A stretch of 38,849 nt of DNA from an uncultured Ignatzschineria sp. GTDB taxonomy: Bacteria > Pseudomonadota > Gammaproteobacteria > Cardiobacteriales > Wohlfahrtiimonadaceae. The first letter of the stretch is position 1, and every line of letters begins with the position of its first letter. The notes under the pieces are model-generated. The model ran no database searches, was not told the DNA's origin, and was given only the letters and a program-made list of their open reading frames with translations. The stretch is taken from assembly GCA_947632245.1 (NCBI GenBank), contig CANRON010000005.1, positions 1-38,849 of the forward strand, read 5' to 3'. A program made the translations under genes and the position numbers. Shown here one piece after another: positions 17,138 through 27,393 of this stretch.

Positions 17138-19423
17138 ATGAAAGAAAAGATTAAGCATTATAATGGTCCAGCGGGAGGTTGGGGCGCGTTAAAGGCTGTT
17201 GTGGAGGCGCTTGAAAAACAAGATCATGAAGTCGCTGATGCAAGAGCACTCTTTGATATGAACAAGCACGATGGCTTTGATTGCCCGGGATGTGCTTGGC
17301 CTAATCCAGCAAGAACACCTATTTTTGACGTTTGTGAAAATGGTGCTAAAGCCGTAGCGTGGGAAGCAACGAGTAAAAAGGCAACTCCAGAGCTATTATC
17401 AACGATGACCATTAAGCAGCTCTCTGAAATGAGCGCTCATGATTTAGAAAATTTAGGCCGTTTAACAGCGCCATTGAAATATGATGCAAAAACGGATACT
17501 TACCAAGCAATCGCGTGGCAAACAGCCTTTGATGAGATCGGCAAAACCCTACAAGGTTATGATGATCCAACGACTTTAGAGCTCTACACTTCGGGGAGAA
17601 CGTCCAATGAGGCGGCATTCCTCTATCAGTTATTTGGCCGTGAATATGGAACGAATAACTACCCAGATTGCTCGAACATGTGCCACGAGCCGACAAGTGT
17701 TGGTTTAGGCGCATCCATAGGGGTTGGAAAATCGACGGTTGTATTTGAAGATTTTGATAAGGCCGACTTAGTGATAGATATCGGTCATAACCCTGGCACA
17801 AATCATCCAAGGATGCTGAGTGTTTACCGTGATTTAGTGAAAAGAGGCGCAACATTGGTTGCCGTTAATCCGCTCAAAGAGCGAGGCCTTGAAAAGTTTC
17901 TCTATCCGCAAAATCCGGTAGAGATGATTACGGTAGAGGCAACGCCCTTAGCATCGCATTACTATAAAGTTCGTGTGGGTGGAGATGTTGCGCTATTGAA
18001 AGGCTTGATGAAGCATGTGATAGAAAGACATGAAGCAGCCATCGCGAAAGGGGAAGATGCGATTTTAGATCTTGCTTTCATTCAGGACAATACTGTGGGC
18101 TATGACGCGGTTAGAAGCGATGTATTAGCAACATCATGGGATGATATTGTGCATGTTTCTGGATTAACGCAAGCGGAGATTTTGGAGTTTGCGGAGCTCT
18201 ACATCAAGTCTAAAAATACGATTATCTGTTACGGCATGGGAATTACCCAGCATGAGCATGGTACGCAGAATATTCAGCAGCTTGTCAATCTCTTATTGCT
18301 GAAAGGAAATATGGGGCGAGCAGGTGCGGGGATTTTACCGCTGCGTGGGCACTCGAATGTTCAAGGCGATAGAACCGTGGGTATTACAGAGAAACCAAGT
18401 CAGGCGATGTTAGATAAACTTGAAGCGCGCTTTGGCTTCACACCACCTTCAAAGTGGGGGCACGCTGTCGTTGCAACTGTAGAGGCGATGTATAATGGTA
18501 CTTCCAAAGCATTCATCGGTATGGGTGGAAACTTTGCAGAAGCAATGCCGGATAAAGATAAAACGTATAAAGCGATGCAGAATTTGGATATCGCGATTTA
18601 CACGGCGACAAAGTTAAATAAATCTCATCTGTTGCCGGCAGCAAAAGCGACCTATATTTTACCGGTATTAGGTCGTACAGAGATAGATATGCAAGCAACA
18701 GGGCGACAGAGTGTTACCGTGGAAGATTCCATGAACTTCGTGACGGCTTCTTGCGGAATTTTAAAGCCAGTCAGCCCCGATCTATTATCAGAATGTGCGG
18801 TAATCGCTGGTATTGCGAAAGCTGCAATTCCGAACACTAAAGTGAATTGGGATGAGTTAGTAGCAGATTATGGCAAGATTCGGGATGCGATTGAATTTGT
18901 CTATCCGGATTTTAAAGATTACAACAATCGTATTAAGCAGCCGACCGGTTTCCATCTCTTAAATCCTGCAACCGTTCGCAAGTGGGTCACAAAAAGTGGG
19001 AAAGCGAATTTCTTTACAACCAGTAATGGTTTAATTGAAGATCCAAACTCTCTTATTAATGCGGAGTTAACGCTATCTACACTCCGAAGTCATGATCAGT
19101 ACAATACGACGATTTATGGAATGGATGATCGTTATCGCGGGGTATTTGGGCAGCGAGATGTGCTTTTTGTCAGTGAAAATGAAGCGAAAAAGCAAGGCAT
19201 AAAAGCGGATGATCGCGTGAATATTATCGCCCTTGATAAGAATAAGCAGCCCACGCATCGTAGACTCGATAATTTGAAAGTGGTGATTTACGATATGGCA
19301 GATCGTTCGGTCGCGACTTACTTCCCTGAATCAAATAACTTAGTCGCGCTTGAAAATATGGACCCTCAATCGGGTATTCCTGCATATAAAAATATTCCGA
19401 TTACCATTGAGCTTGCAAGTTAG
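17138..19423 (+). CDS. ydeP: YdeP-family molybdopterin oxidoreductase (FdhF-like alpha subunit)
   Basis: This 761-residue protein belongs to the FdhF/YdeP branch of bis-molybdopterin-guanine-dinucleotide enzymes. The N-terminus [17 protein letters not shown] resembles that of E. coli YdeP. CPGC (Cys49, Cys52) and CENG (Cys66) are cysteines for a probable iron-sulfur site. In [13 protein letters not shown], Cys182 aligns by eye with the selenocysteine that ligates Mo in Fdh[12 protein letters not shown] and [14 protein letters not shown]-like [10 protein letters not shown] follow. In E. coli YdeP has been tied to acid resistance; the substrate is unknown. ATG 17138 is preferred over ATG 17132 because GAGG (17126-17129) is 8 bp from it and only 2 bp from the other. 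No partner subunit gene is adjacent. Confidence 0.88.
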   Translation: MKEKIKHYNGPAGGWGALKAVVEALEKQDHEVADARALFDMNKHDGFDCPGCAWPNPARTPIFDVCENGAKAVAWEATSKKATPELLSTMTIKQLSEMSAHDLENLGRLTAPLKYDAKTDTYQAIAWQTAFDEIGKTLQGYDDPTTLELYTSGRTSNEAAFLYQLFGREYGTNNYPDCSNMCHEPTSVGLGASIGVGKSTVVFEDFDKADLVIDIGHNPGTNHPRMLSVYRDLVKRGATLVAVNPLKERGLEKFLYPQNPVEMITVEATPLASHYYKVRVGGDVALLKGLMKHVIERHEAAIAKGEDAILDLAFIQDNTVGYDAVRSDVLATSWDDIVHVSGLTQAEILEFAELYIKSKNTIICYGMGITQHEHGTQNIQQLVNLLLLKGNMGRAGAGILPLRGHSNVQGDRTVGITEKPSQAMLDKLEARFGFTPPSKWGHAVVATVEAMYNGTSKAFIGMGGNFAEAMPDKDKTYKAMQNLDIAIYTATKLNKSHLLPAAKATYILPVLGRTEIDMQATGRQSVTVEDSMNFVTASCGILKPVSPDLLSECAVIAGIAKAAIPNTKVNWDELVADYGKIRDAIEFVYPDFKDYNNRIKQPTGFHLLNPATVRKWVTKSGKANFFTTSNGLIEDPNSLINAELTLSTLRSHDQYNTTIYGMDDRYRGVFGQRDVLFVSENEAKKQGIKADDRVNIIALDKNKQPTHRRLDNLKVVIYDMADRSVATYFPESNNLVALENMDPQSGIPAYKNIPITIELAS

Positions 19424-19449
19424 TCTATAAAAATAAAATAGGATAATAG

Positions 19450-19499
19450 AACCATCTTTTTATGCATATTATAAACTGTGCTAGAAAGATGGTTTTTTT
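19450..19499 (+). terminator. Intrinsic terminator after the YdeP-type gene
   Basis: AACCATCTTT (19450-19459) pairs perfectly with AAAGATGGTT (19485-19494). The 25-nt loop contains a smaller GCAT/GTGC stem. A seven-T run ends at 19499. Confidence 0.8.
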
Positions 19500-19561
19500 G
19501 AAGCCTTGAGAATAACATTATCAATAGTGAGATAAGTGGTACTTGGTGTTGAGAGAGGGCA

Positions 19562-19654
19562 TCAGAATCTCTCTTAAAAGAGAGAAGATTCCTTCGTAAA
19601 TGTTGTGGGGAAAGATTAGAAAAATCATCATGATTCAACATGATCCGTTATAAT
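19562..19654 (+). promoter_or_regulatory. guaA upstream region: hairpin, inverted repeat and candidate -10
   Basis: A hairpin GAATCTCTCTT / AAGAGAG-aag-ATTC (about 19562-19589) has a 3-nt bulge. ATCATG-attcaa-CATGAT (19627-19644) is a 6-bp inverted repeat lying where a -35 would be. TATAAT (19649-19654) is 39 bp before guaA. The inverted repeat next to the -10 could be an operator. It does not resemble the E. coli PurR box. Confidence 0.4.
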
Positions 19655-19693
19655 ATATGAAAGTTTTGTAAACCCGCTTTTAAGGAGCAATGG

Positions 19694-21223
19694 ATGGAAA
19701 AGATCATCGTATTAGATTATGGCAGTCAGTATAACCAACTCATTACACGACGTATTCGTGAAATAGGTGTCTTTTCGGAATTGATCTCCCATAAAGTATC
19801 CGCAGCTGATTTAAAAGCGATGGCACCATCAGGCATCATCCTTTCAGGCGGTCCTAATAGTGTATATGCAGAGAATGCCTTTTCGATTGATCCTGAGATT
19901 TTCAATCTCGGCATTCCTGTTCTTGGTATCTGCTATGGTATGCAATTGATGACGCATATGATGGGGGGCAAGGTTGAAAAGGCCGCGAACCGTGAATATG
20001 GTTTAGCTTATCTGCATGTGGATTTAAAGCAGACGACGCTGTTTGATGGTTTGCCGGAAACACAATCGGTCTGGATGAGTCACGGTGATTTAGTCACGGA
20101 AGTGCCAGAAGGTTTTACGGTGACTGCGGAAAGTAGCGATTGCCCGATTGCGGCAATGGAATGTCCTGAGAAGAATTTTTATGGCGTACAGTTCCATCCT
20201 GAAGTAAAGCATTCTGTCTTTGGTTTGGATCTGTTAAAGAATTTTGCCTTTGAAATTTGCGGCTGTTCAGATAGTTGGCATATGGATTATTTTATTGCGC
20301 AAGAGATCCAAAAAGTCCGAGATCTTGTCGGCGATAAAAAGGTTCTATTAGCACTTTCTGGCGGTGTTGACTCAAGCGTTGTGGGCGTGTTATTGCAACG
20401 AGCGATCGGCGATCAACTCACTTGTATTTTTGTCGATCATGGGCTTCTTCGTAAAGGAGAGGGCGACCAAGTAATGGAGAGTTTGGGCGGAAAATTTGGG
20501 CTCAATATTATTCGTGTTGATGCCAAAGATCGCTTTTTAGATAAACTGAAAGGCGTCAGTGATCCTGAGCAAAAACGTAAAATTATCGGGAATGAATTTA
20601 TCTATCTTTTCGATGATGAAGCGAAAAAGCTGAAAGATATTGATTTCCTAGCACAAGGCACGCTCTATACCGACATCATTGAAAGTGGTACAGATACGGC
20701 AGAAACGATTAAATCGCATCATAATGTGGGTGGTCTGCCAGAAGATATGCATTTCACCTTGATTGAACCCCTTAACACGCTCTTTAAAGATGAAGTAAGA
20801 GCGCTGGGGACAGAGTTAGGAATGCCACATGAATTAGTTTGGCGACAGCCATTTCCTGGTCCTGGTTTAGGTATTCGTATTTTAGGCGAAGTCACTGAGG
20901 AAAAACTTGAAATTGTCCGTGAAAGTGATGCGATTTTGCGTGAAGAGATTAAGCTTGCCGGCTTAGAAGCGGATGTATGGCAATACTTTACAGTATTGAC
21001 AGGATTAAGAAGTGTCGGTGTTATGGGCGATTCTCGTACCTATGATTACACAGTTGCGATTAGAGCGATTACATCAATCGATGGTATGACCGCGGACTTT
21101 GCGCGTTTACCATGGGATGTGTTGCAAAAAGTATCGGTCAGAATGGTCAATGAAGTAAAACATATTAATCGCGTGGTTTACGACATCACAAGTAAACCCC
21201 CTGCAACCGTTGAATGGGAGTAA
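19694..21223 (+). CDS. guaA: GMP synthase (glutamine-hydrolysing)
   Basis: This 509-residue enzyme converts XMP to GMP. The N-terminal class I amidotransferase domain has nucleophile Cys80 in GICYGMQLM and His168/Glu170 in FHPE. The ATP-pyrophosphatase domain carries the P-loop LSGGVDSSV, then [10 protein letters not shown] and [13 protein letters not shown]. The C-terminal dimerisation domain ends in PPATVEWE, the invariant family C-terminus. AAGGAG (19682-19687) is 6 bp from the start. An overlapping ATG at 19690 is out of frame. guaB, the usual upstream partner, is not present; the gene has its own promoter region. Confidence 0.97.
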   Translation: MEKIIVLDYGSQYNQLITRRIREIGVFSELISHKVSAADLKAMAPSGIILSGGPNSVYAENAFSIDPEIFNLGIPVLGICYGMQLMTHMMGGKVEKAANREYGLAYLHVDLKQTTLFDGLPETQSVWMSHGDLVTEVPEGFTVTAESSDCPIAAMECPEKNFYGVQFHPEVKHSVFGLDLLKNFAFEICGCSDSWHMDYFIAQEIQKVRDLVGDKKVLLALSGGVDSSVVGVLLQRAIGDQLTCIFVDHGLLRKGEGDQVMESLGGKFGLNIIRVDAKDRFLDKLKGVSDPEQKRKIIGNEFIYLFDDEAKKLKDIDFLAQGTLYTDIIESGTDTAETIKSHHNVGGLPEDMHFTLIEPLNTLFKDEVRALGTELGMPHELVWRQPFPGPGLGIRILGEVTEEKLEIVRESDAILREEIKLAGLEADVWQYFTVLTGLRSVGVMGDSRTYDYTVAIRAITSIDGMTADFARLPWDVLQKVSVRMVNEVKHINRVVYDITSKPPATVEWE

Positions 21224-21261
21224 TAGTATGGATGACGAAGAGTAGTGACGAATGAATAGCT

Positions 21262-21292
21262 CCGCATGAATAGTTTAATCAATTCAATGCGG
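21262..21292. repeat. Imperfect hairpin after guaA
   Basis: CCGCAT (21262-21267) and ATGCGG (21287-21292) pair, and the stem extends inward through GAAT/ATTC with one bulged base. There is no T-run. It may be an mRNA 3'-end stabilising structure ahead of the true terminator. Confidence 0.4.
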
Positions 21293-21317
21293 CATTATAG
21301 GCATTATAAAACAATGT

Positions 21318-21352
21318 AAAATAGCGTATCCCTCAAGGTACGCTATTTTTTA
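21318..21352. terminator. Bidirectional terminator between guaA and the convergent membrane-protein gene
   Basis: AAAATAGCGTA (21318-21328) pairs with TACGCTATTTT (21339-21349) over 11 bp with a 10-nt loop. The plus strand ends in T5 and the opposite side is also A/T-rich, so it can serve both converging genes. Confidence 0.85.
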
Positions 21353-21376
21353 TTGGGCATTGACGCAGTATAATTT

Positions 21377-22588
21377 CTAACGGATTAAGCCAAATGAATC
21401 TTGTGCTTTATTTCTCGATGCCGCCGATTGTCTGAATTTTGGATTAAAGATAATTTGTATGAGCGCAATGAGGAAACAGAGAATGACCGTGACTGAAATT
21501 GAGAACCATACTTGGGGAAAGTTAAAATTGAATAGCCTTGCAGCGATAAAGATCATTAAACTCGGAAGTAGAATATAGAGCGTTGTGAATAAGAATGGGC
21601 GCATGAGAAAGCGTAAAAAGTTGTTTTTAGCAATGAGAATATTGAGCGGCATCAGGATCAAAAGTATCAATACAAAATAGATCATGGCGTAGGTGATGAT
21701 TGAGGGGGGAATAAAGTGAAGAAATTCAGCTGCGTCTAAAACAAGGTGAATATTGAGTTGTAGGGATAATGGCTCCCAAAGTGAAAGTGCCGAGAGTATG
21801 CTGATTTTATCAAAAAGTTTCACGGTTAATATGTCGTTGCTTATAAAAATCGTTGAGTAGTGTGTCAGCAGCAGGGGGATAAGAGATAGAAGGCAGAGCC
21901 AAAAAAGAGACCACGGTGCTTTTGGGCGTGCGCGAGTGAGCGCTACATCTTCAGCATATTTGGCAATCAAGGCCGAGTTGCTATTTGCTTGAGCGGAATC
22001 TCCTGCTGTAATAATGGGTTCAAAGCCATTGTTAGCCATTGTGCCAATGAGTAAAACCTCCTGATTCATATCCCAATAATATTCTTGCTGGTAGATCATC
22101 GAGTCATTATTTTCATGCAGATCTTGATGGGGTGTTGCAAATTTTAATTGGATAATATCAACAGCAATACGGCCACTAACGTCTTCAATATAGAGCGTTT
22201 TTGCACGCCTTTCTGAATCTAAAGTAACTGGCTGAACTTCTTTGTTTTTTAAATCCCGAGCAGTTTCTTCGGGTCTCATCTGGTAAGTGAGGCAATGGGA
22301 ATATACAGTAGGGCGGCTTTTGATATGTGATGTTATTAAGTCGTCGGAGTAAAACATGCCTTTCACTTCGACAAGACCTTCTTTGAGCGCACTAATTTTT
22401 GATGTAGGCAGTGATTTTTCAAGTTTATTGTAGCGCTTTGACTCAGCGGTATTGGAGATGATGGATGTCACGATAATAGTGACAAATAGCGCAATCACAA
22501 AAAAGAGAAATAGGCTTGGTATCGCCAGAAAAATCCAAGCAACGAGAAGAAAAAGTCCTGCCGGAAGAAGCATTTTTAAGTGATGCAT
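21377..22588 (-). CDS. Uncharacterised membrane protein with GIDE-like domain
   Basis: I do not recognise a named family with certainty. From ATG 22588 the protein has 403 residues. Two hydrophobic segments lie near the N-terminus. A soluble domain of roughly residues 60-200 follows, and then four to five further hydrophobic segments. The soluble domain contains GLVEVKGMFYSDDLITSHI and RPTVYSHCLTYQM, a pattern like the GIDE domain of MULAN-type membrane proteins (short beta-rich domain between membrane helices). There is no RING finger. The frame stays open to TTG 22645, but that start has no ribosome binding site; ATG 22588 also has a poor one, so the start is uncertain. Downstream it converges on guaA. 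Function unknown. Confidence 0.75.
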   Translation of the reverse strand: MHHLKMLLPAGLFLLVAWIFLAIPSLFLFFVIALFVTIIVTSIISNTAESKRYNKLEKSLPTSKISALKEGLVEVKGMFYSDDLITSHIKSRPTVYSHCLTYQMRPEETARDLKNKEVQPVTLDSERRAKTLYIEDVSGRIAVDIIQLKFATPHQDLHENNDSMIYQQEYYWDMNQEVLLIGTMANNGFEPIITAGDSAQANSNSALIAKYAEDVALTRARPKAPWSLFWLCLLSLIPLLLTHYSTIFISNDILTVKLFDKISILSALSLWEPLSLQLNIHLVLDAAEFLHFIPPSIITYAMIYFVLILLILMPLNILIAKNNFLRFLMRPFLFTTLYILLPSLMIFIAARLFNFNFPQVWFSISVTVILCFLIALIQIIFNPKFRQSAASRNKAQDSFGLIR

Positions 22589-22674
22589 GGCAAAAGAGAT
22601 CAGTTTATATGTATAGTTGGTGCCGTCAGTTGTGATGCACCTCAAGATTCATAATGGATATTAGCATGTTGATG

Positions 22675-22709
22675 AAAAAATGGCATGGGATCATTCTCCC
22701 ATGCCATTT
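22675..22709 (-). terminator. Strong intrinsic terminator of the AGCS symporter gene
   Basis: AAATGGCATGGGA (22678-22690) pairs perfectly with TCCCATGCCATTT (22697-22709) over 13 bp with a 6-nt loop. Read on the minus strand it ends in a run of T. Confidence 0.92.
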
Positions 22710-22766
22710 GAAAAGTAGTGATGAATGCGCTCACTCAATCAGTACTTTGTTAGATTATATTTCTAA

Positions 22767-24158
22767 TTAATCTTCCCAACAGTCAGCGCCTTTTAAGCCT
22801 TGAATATCTTTTGCTTTAAAGACGGGATTTTTACCTTCCTTGAGTTGACGATAGAAATCACCTGCGACTTTAAAGGCAATATTGCTAAGGACTGCGATGA
22901 CGATGAGATTGATGATGGTCATTGCGCCCATGAATAGGTCTGCTAAACTCCAGACAATGCCCATGCTCATTACCGCACCGAACATGACCATCGCTAATAC
23001 TAACAATCGATAAAATAGCAGCGCGCTCGATCTATTTTTGAGGAACTCAATATTGGTCTCTCCATAGTAGTAATTCCCAATAATAGAGCTAAAGGCAAAG
23101 AAGAAGATCGCGGTTGCGACAAAATATTGCGCCCAGTCCCCGACTTGTAATGCCAATGAATTCTGTGTGAGAATAACGCCATTGCCACTTGCATCGTTGG
23201 TGTAAAGGCCAGAGAGAAGGATGATGAATGCCGTTGCGGAACAGACAATGATGGTATCAAAGAAAACGCCTAAGCTCTGTACTAAACCTTGTTTTGCAGG
23301 ATGCGAAACATTGGCAGTTGCGGCAGCATTAGGCACACTTCCCATACCGGCTTCATTTGAAAAAAGACCTCTGCGAACACCTTGCATAATGGCAGCACCA
23401 ATCCCACCGCCGGCAAATTCTTTGAGTCCGAAGGCATTTTCAACAATGAGCATGAACATCTCTGGAACTTTTGTAATATTGGCAAATACAACATACAGCG
23501 CGATACCGACATAAAAGACCGCCATAACAGGAACGCATATTTGGGTGAAATGCACAACACGGCGCACGCCTCCAAAAATAATGATACCGGTAATAATCAC
23601 CAAAATCGCGCCGACAGTCATTGTATCAATCCCAAAAACAGCACTGAAGGATTGGGCAATGGTATTTGATTGTACGGAGTTAAAAATAAAGCCGAAAGTT
23701 ACCGTGAGGAGAATGGCGAAGATCACACCGAGCTTATTCCAGCCGAGCGCTTTTTTCATATAGTAAGCAGGCCCTCCGCGGAAGTCTTCCCCATCTTTTA
23801 CTTTATACACTTGGGCGAGGGTGGATTCGATAAATGCTGTCGACATTCCAATAATGGCAATCATCCACATCCAAAAGACAGCGCCAGGGCCACCTACGGC
23901 AATCGCAATGGCAACGCCGGCAATATTCCCCGTACCAACACGGCTTGCGGCGCTAATAGTAAATGCCTGGAATGCAGAAACGCCTTCATTACCAGGGTTT
24001 TTCTCAACAGTGAGTTTGAACATCTCTTTAAACAGTCGTACCTGAATAAAGCGTGTTCGAATGGTGAAGTAGACTCCTAATACGAGGAGAAATGCGATTA
24101 AAACATAGGACCAAATAAAATCATTGAGGGGTCCTATCAGCCAGTTGATAATACTCAT
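22767..24158 (-). CDS. alsT: Alanine/glycine:sodium symporter (AGCS family)
   Basis: This 463-residue polytopic membrane protein has about eleven hydrophobic segments. Signatures of AGCS carriers are FQAFTISAASRVGTGNIAGVA, VFWMWMIAIIGMSTAFIE and RGLFSNEAGMGSVPNAAATA, cited here by their cores SRVGTGNIAG and NEAGMGS. It imports alanine and/or glycine with Na+ across the inner membrane. Length fits the family (about 450-500). The start has AAGGAGAAA 3-8 bp upstream. It is monocistronic, bounded by the valS terminator upstream and its own strong terminator downstream. Regulation may involve the repeat cluster about 250-300 bp upstream. Confidence 0.92.
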   Translation of the reverse strand: MSIINWLIGPLNDFIWSYVLIAFLLVLGVYFTIRTRFIQVRLFKEMFKLTVEKNPGNEGVSAFQAFTISAASRVGTGNIAGVAIAIAVGGPGAVFWMWMIAIIGMSTAFIESTLAQVYKVKDGEDFRGGPAYYMKKALGWNKLGVIFAILLTVTFGFIFNSVQSNTIAQSFSAVFGIDTMTVGAILVIITGIIIFGGVRRVVHFTQICVPVMAVFYVGIALYVVFANITKVPEMFMLIVENAFGLKEFAGGGIGAAIMQGVRRGLFSNEAGMGSVPNAAATANVSHPAKQGLVQSLGVFFDTIIVCSATAFIILLSGLYTNDASGNGVILTQNSLALQVGDWAQYFVATAIFFFAFSSIIGNYYYGETNIEFLKNRSSALLFYRLLVLAMVMFGAVMSMGIVWSLADLFMGAMTIINLIVIAVLSNIAFKVAGDFYRQLKEGKNPVFKAKDIQGLKGADCWED

Positions 24159-24411
24159 GGTTTCTCCTTATTTTTTACTAAAATTCAAAAAAAAGACTCT
24201 GAATAATATTCTGATATGAATGATGAGTCTAGAAAAAATTGAGAATTTTCGTAAATTTATATTTCTAATATGCAGTGGTTATTCAAAAATAGGGTATATG
24301 CTAAATTTAACGTATTGAATATCTTTTATAATCATAGAACTAATCGTTAGTAGATATATTACCCTGTTTATCTTACCTATACTATTATTTACAGATCAAT
24401 CGATAGCGAGG

Positions 24412-24455
24412 TTTTAGTGATTATTTTAGTGATCACAATAATCGTTAAAATAACG
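24412..24455. repeat. Tandem 12-mer and palindrome cluster upstream of the symporter gene
   Basis: TTTTAGTGATTA (24412-24423) is followed directly by TTTTAGTGATCA (24424-24435), then 7 bp, then CGTTA-aaa-TAACG (24443-24455). On the minus strand the sites read as GTGAT/ATCAC-type halves. This looks like a regulator-binding cluster, but the regulator is unknown and the distance to the gene is large. Confidence 0.4.
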
Positions 24456-24463
24456 TCAGCCAT

Positions 24464-24492
24464 AAAAAAAGCAGCCGCAATGGGCTGCTTTT
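24464..24492 (-). terminator. Intrinsic terminator of valS
   Basis: On the minus strand, AAAAGCAGCC and GGCTGCTTT form the stem around cattgc, followed by a seven-T run (complement of 24464-24470). Confidence 0.88.
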
Positions 24493-24522
24493 AGTCATTT
24501 TAACTATTTGTGAATATGATAG

Positions 24523-27279
24523 TTAGAGTGCTGCGATTTTTGTGAGCTGTTCTTTTAACTCACGAAGCTGGTTTTCCGCATCACTGAGTTTTGCGCGTTC
24601 ACCTTCTACCACTTTTGCTGGTGCTTTATCTGTAAATCCAGGGTTGCCGAGTTTATTGGTGAGCATCGTGATTGTTGGCTCTATTTTGCCGATTTCACGC
24701 GTTAAACGTGCAAGCTCTTGCTCTTTGTCAATTAACCCTGCAAGCGGGATGAGTAGGCGCATTTTGCCAATTACCATCACTGCAGATTCAGGTGCTGTAC
24801 CTTCTACTTTCGTAAAGCTCTCAAGGCGGCCCATTCTTTGTAAGAAGTTTAAATTCTTATCAATGAGTGCAAGATCCGCTTCCGATGCGTTTTCATACAG
24901 TACATCGAGGGGTTTGCCCGGTGAGATATTCATTTCTCCACGAATACGGCGAACCGCTAATAATACGTTTTGAAGCCATTCAACTTCTGCTTCAATTTCC
25001 GTATTGCGCGCTGGAATTGCCGGGAATTCAGTTGCAGAAATACTCACTTGTGATTTAAATTCAGGCGCAATTTCAACCAATTTTTGCCAGATCTCTTCTG
25101 TGATATATGGCATAAATGGATGCAATGCTTTTAAGATAGAATCTAAGACAGAGAGAAGGTTATAGCGTGTTGCTGCTTTCTCTTCTTCGCTGTAATTGCC
25201 ATTTAAGATTGGTTTTGTGAGTTCAAGGTACCAGTCACAGAATTCGTGCCACGTGAATTCATAGATCGCTTGTGTCGCAAGGTCAAAACGATAACCTTCA
25301 ACATGACGTTTTACTTCTGTCAATGCATGGCTAAGGCGTGAGTTAATCCAAAGATCAATATGCGAGAGTTTCGCGGTATTTTCCTGCACGCTTTTCTCTT
25401 CGGCATTCATGAAGACAAAGCGTGATGCATTCCATATTTTATTACAGAAGTTTGAATAACCTTCAATACGGCCCACATCAAAGAGAATATCGCGACCATT
25501 TGTCGCAAGCGATGTAAAGGTAAAGCGAAGCGCATCTGTCCCAAATGAACGGATACCCTCTGGGAAATGACGGCGCGTATCGGCTTCAATTCTTGCCGCC
25601 ATTTGTGGCTGCATGAGACCTGTTGTGCGTTTAGCGACTAATGATTCAAGATCAATCCCATCAATTAAATCAATGGGATCGAGTACGTTCCCTTTTGATT
25701 TACTCATTTTTTGACCATCTTGGTCACGAACGAGTCCATGGAAATAGACCTCTTTAAAAGGAATTTCATCCATGAAATGAAGTCCAAACATGATCATTCT
25801 TGCAACCCAGAAGAAGATGATGTCAAAGCCTGTGACTAATACCGATGTAGGGTAGTAGGTTTCAAGCTCTTTTGTTTTTTCTGGCCAGCCAAGTGTAGAG
25901 AATGGCCATAGGGCAGAGGAGAACCATGTATCAAGGACATCTTCATCTTGTTTGAGGATAACATCTGCTGGGATATTGTTTTCACTGCGAACAGTCGCTT
26001 CATCTTCCCCTACGTAGAAGTTGCCTTCTGCGTCATACCACGCAGGAATACGGTGACCCCACCACAGTTGGCGAGAGATACACCAGTCTTGAATGTTGTT
26101 CATCCACTCAAAATAGGTATTTTCCCAATTTTGAGGAATAAACTTAATATCTTTGTTCTTCACCGCTTCAATCGCCGGGATAGCCATTGTTTTCGCATCC
26201 ACAAACCATTGGTCTGTTAAATATGGCTCAACGATTTGGTTGGTACGATCACAGCGCGGAATCATGAGTTTATGCGGTTCAATTTTATCGAGTAAACCCG
26301 CAGTTTCAAAGTCGGCAACGATCTGCTTACGGGCATCAAAACGATCAAGACCTCGATAAGCTACTGGCATATCATCGTTAATCGCAGCATCATCTGTAAA
26401 GATGTTGATCATTGGCAAGCTATGGCGAACGCCCATTTCATAGTCATTGAAATCATGCGCTGGCGTAATTTTGACGCAGCCCGTCCCAAATTCAGGATCG
26501 ACGTAATCATCTGCGATAATCGGAATTTGACGATCACAGAAAGGAAGATCAATCATTTTTCCGATATATTTTGCGTAACGCTCATCTTCAGGATGAACGG
26601 CAACTGCGGTATCACCGAGCATTGTTTCAGGGCGAGTAGTCGCAACAACTAAATACTCATCAGTGCCGGCAATCGGGTAACGAAGATGCCACATTGAGCT
26701 ATCTTCTTCATTGGATTCAACTTCGATATCAGAGACTGCTGTTTTGAGAATAGGGTCCCAGTTTACAAGGCGTTTTCCGCGGTAGATTAAACCTTCTTTG
26801 AAAAGTTGGATAAAGACTTTTTGAACAGCATCAGATAATCCCTCGTCCATCGTAAAGCGCTCGCGAGACCAGTCAGGACTTGCGCCCATACGGCGAAGCT
26901 GCTGCGTAATATTACCGCCAGATTCTTCTTTCCATTCCCAAATGCGATCAATAAAAGCATCACGGCCTAAGTCATGGCGCGTTTTACCTTCGGCATTGAG
27001 TTGTCTCTCCACAACCATTTGTGTCGCAATCCCAGCATGGTCCGTTCCTGGCTGCCAGAGGGTGTTTTTCCCTTGCATACGGTTATAACGGATTAAGAGA
27101 TCCATGATCGTATCTTGGAAAGCATGGCCCATATGCAGGCTGCCCGTAATATTCGGCGGTGGAATAACGATACAATAAGGGTCTTTGGAGGTATCTCCAC
27201 TTGCTTTAAATAGATCGTTCTGTTCCCAAAATTGGTACCATTTTTTTTCAATTTGTTCAGGTTGATAGCTCTGTTTCAT
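24523..27279 (-). CDS. valS: Valine-tRNA ligase
   Basis: This 918-residue class I aminoacyl-tRNA synthetase charges tRNA-Val. The N-terminal catalytic core has the HIGH-type motif in [15 protein letters not shown] at about residues 39-53. A large CP1 editing domain follows, containing [22 protein letters not shown] (core [10 protein letters not shown]). Then come [10 protein letters not shown] and the KMSKS loop QKMSKSKGN. The anticodon-binding domain includes [14 protein letters not shown]. The C-terminal arm from about residue 850 is a coiled coil typical of ValRS. Length is slightly below E. coli ValRS (951). The candidate promoter lies in the 168 bp after rpmG. pepA and holC, common neighbours, are absent. 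Confidence 0.97.
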   Translation of the reverse strand: MKQSYQPEQIEKKWYQFWEQNDLFKASGDTSKDPYCIVIPPPNITGSLHMGHAFQDTIMDLLIRYNRMQGKNTLWQPGTDHAGIATQMVVERQLNAEGKTRHDLGRDAFIDRIWEWKEESGGNITQQLRRMGASPDWSRERFTMDEGLSDAVQKVFIQLFKEGLIYRGKRLVNWDPILKTAVSDIEVESNEEDSSMWHLRYPIAGTDEYLVVATTRPETMLGDTAVAVHPEDERYAKYIGKMIDLPFCDRQIPIIADDYVDPEFGTGCVKITPAHDFNDYEMGVRHSLPMINIFTDDAAINDDMPVAYRGLDRFDARKQIVADFETAGLLDKIEPHKLMIPRCDRTNQIVEPYLTDQWFVDAKTMAIPAIEAVKNKDIKFIPQNWENTYFEWMNNIQDWCISRQLWWGHRIPAWYDAEGNFYVGEDEATVRSENNIPADVILKQDEDVLDTWFSSALWPFSTLGWPEKTKELETYYPTSVLVTGFDIIFFWVARMIMFGLHFMDEIPFKEVYFHGLVRDQDGQKMSKSKGNVLDPIDLIDGIDLESLVAKRTTGLMQPQMAARIEADTRRHFPEGIRSFGTDALRFTFTSLATNGRDILFDVGRIEGYSNFCNKIWNASRFVFMNAEEKSVQENTAKLSHIDLWINSRLSHALTEVKRHVEGYRFDLATQAIYEFTWHEFCDWYLELTKPILNGNYSEEEKAATRYNLLSVLDSILKALHPFMPYITEEIWQKLVEIAPEFKSQVSISATEFPAIPARNTEIEAEVEWLQNVLLAVRRIRGEMNISPGKPLDVLYENASEADLALIDKNLNFLQRMGRLESFTKVEGTAPESAVMVIGKMRLLIPLAGLIDKEQELARLTREIGKIEPTITMLTNKLGNPGFTDKAPAKVVEGERAKLSDAENQLRELKEQLTKIAAL

Positions 27280-27332
27280 CTACTGTTTCCAAAGTCGTTT
27301 AAATCGTTTGTTTCACGTCAAAAATTGCTTAA

Positions 27333-27338
27333 ATTATA
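27333..27338 (-). promoter_or_regulatory. Candidate -10 element for valS
   Basis: A TATAAT on the minus strand lies 54 bp before the valS start and after the rpmG terminator. The -35 position reads GCGACT, a poor match. No T-box-like leader is visible. Confidence 0.45.
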
Positions 27339-27393
27339 ACACTAATACAGCTTTTAGTCGCTACTAACTCTTTTGTGATGGCTTTTTAGAAAG

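Larger units (their letters stand above)
24159..24522. other. 364-bp gap between the symporter gene and valS
   Basis: The gap holds the valS terminator (24464-24492) and the long AT-rich upstream region of the symporter gene. Visible motifs are a tandem TTTTAGTGAT (24412, 24424), CGTTA-aaa-TAACG (24443-24455) and ACTAA-tcg-TTAGT (24339-24351). I see no convincing promoter hexamer pair on the minus strand and no coding frame. Confidence 0.6.

Noticed and set aside
19420-19641. Minus-strand 73-residue frame in the guaA upstream gap
   Set aside because: It runs through the terminator hairpin and the guaA upstream repeats, has no ribosome binding site and resembles no family.
19500-19693. Purine riboswitch before guaA
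   Set aside because: No three-way junction or conserved loop sequences are visible; only a simple bulged hairpin and an inverted repeat.
23221-24080. Several overlapping plus-strand open frames opposite the symporter gene
   Set aside because: They are antisense shadows of a well-conserved AGCS gene, lack ribosome binding sites and show no recognisable protein pattern.
24418-24440. CRP site upstream of the symporter gene (TGTGA ... TCACT on the minus strand)
   Set aside because: The spacing between half-sites is 12 rather than 6 bp and the second half is imperfect.
24542-26652. Plus-strand open frames opposite valS
   Set aside because: valS covers the whole stretch with all expected motifs; the frames opposite are low-complexity Ser/Arg-rich or Ile-rich translations.
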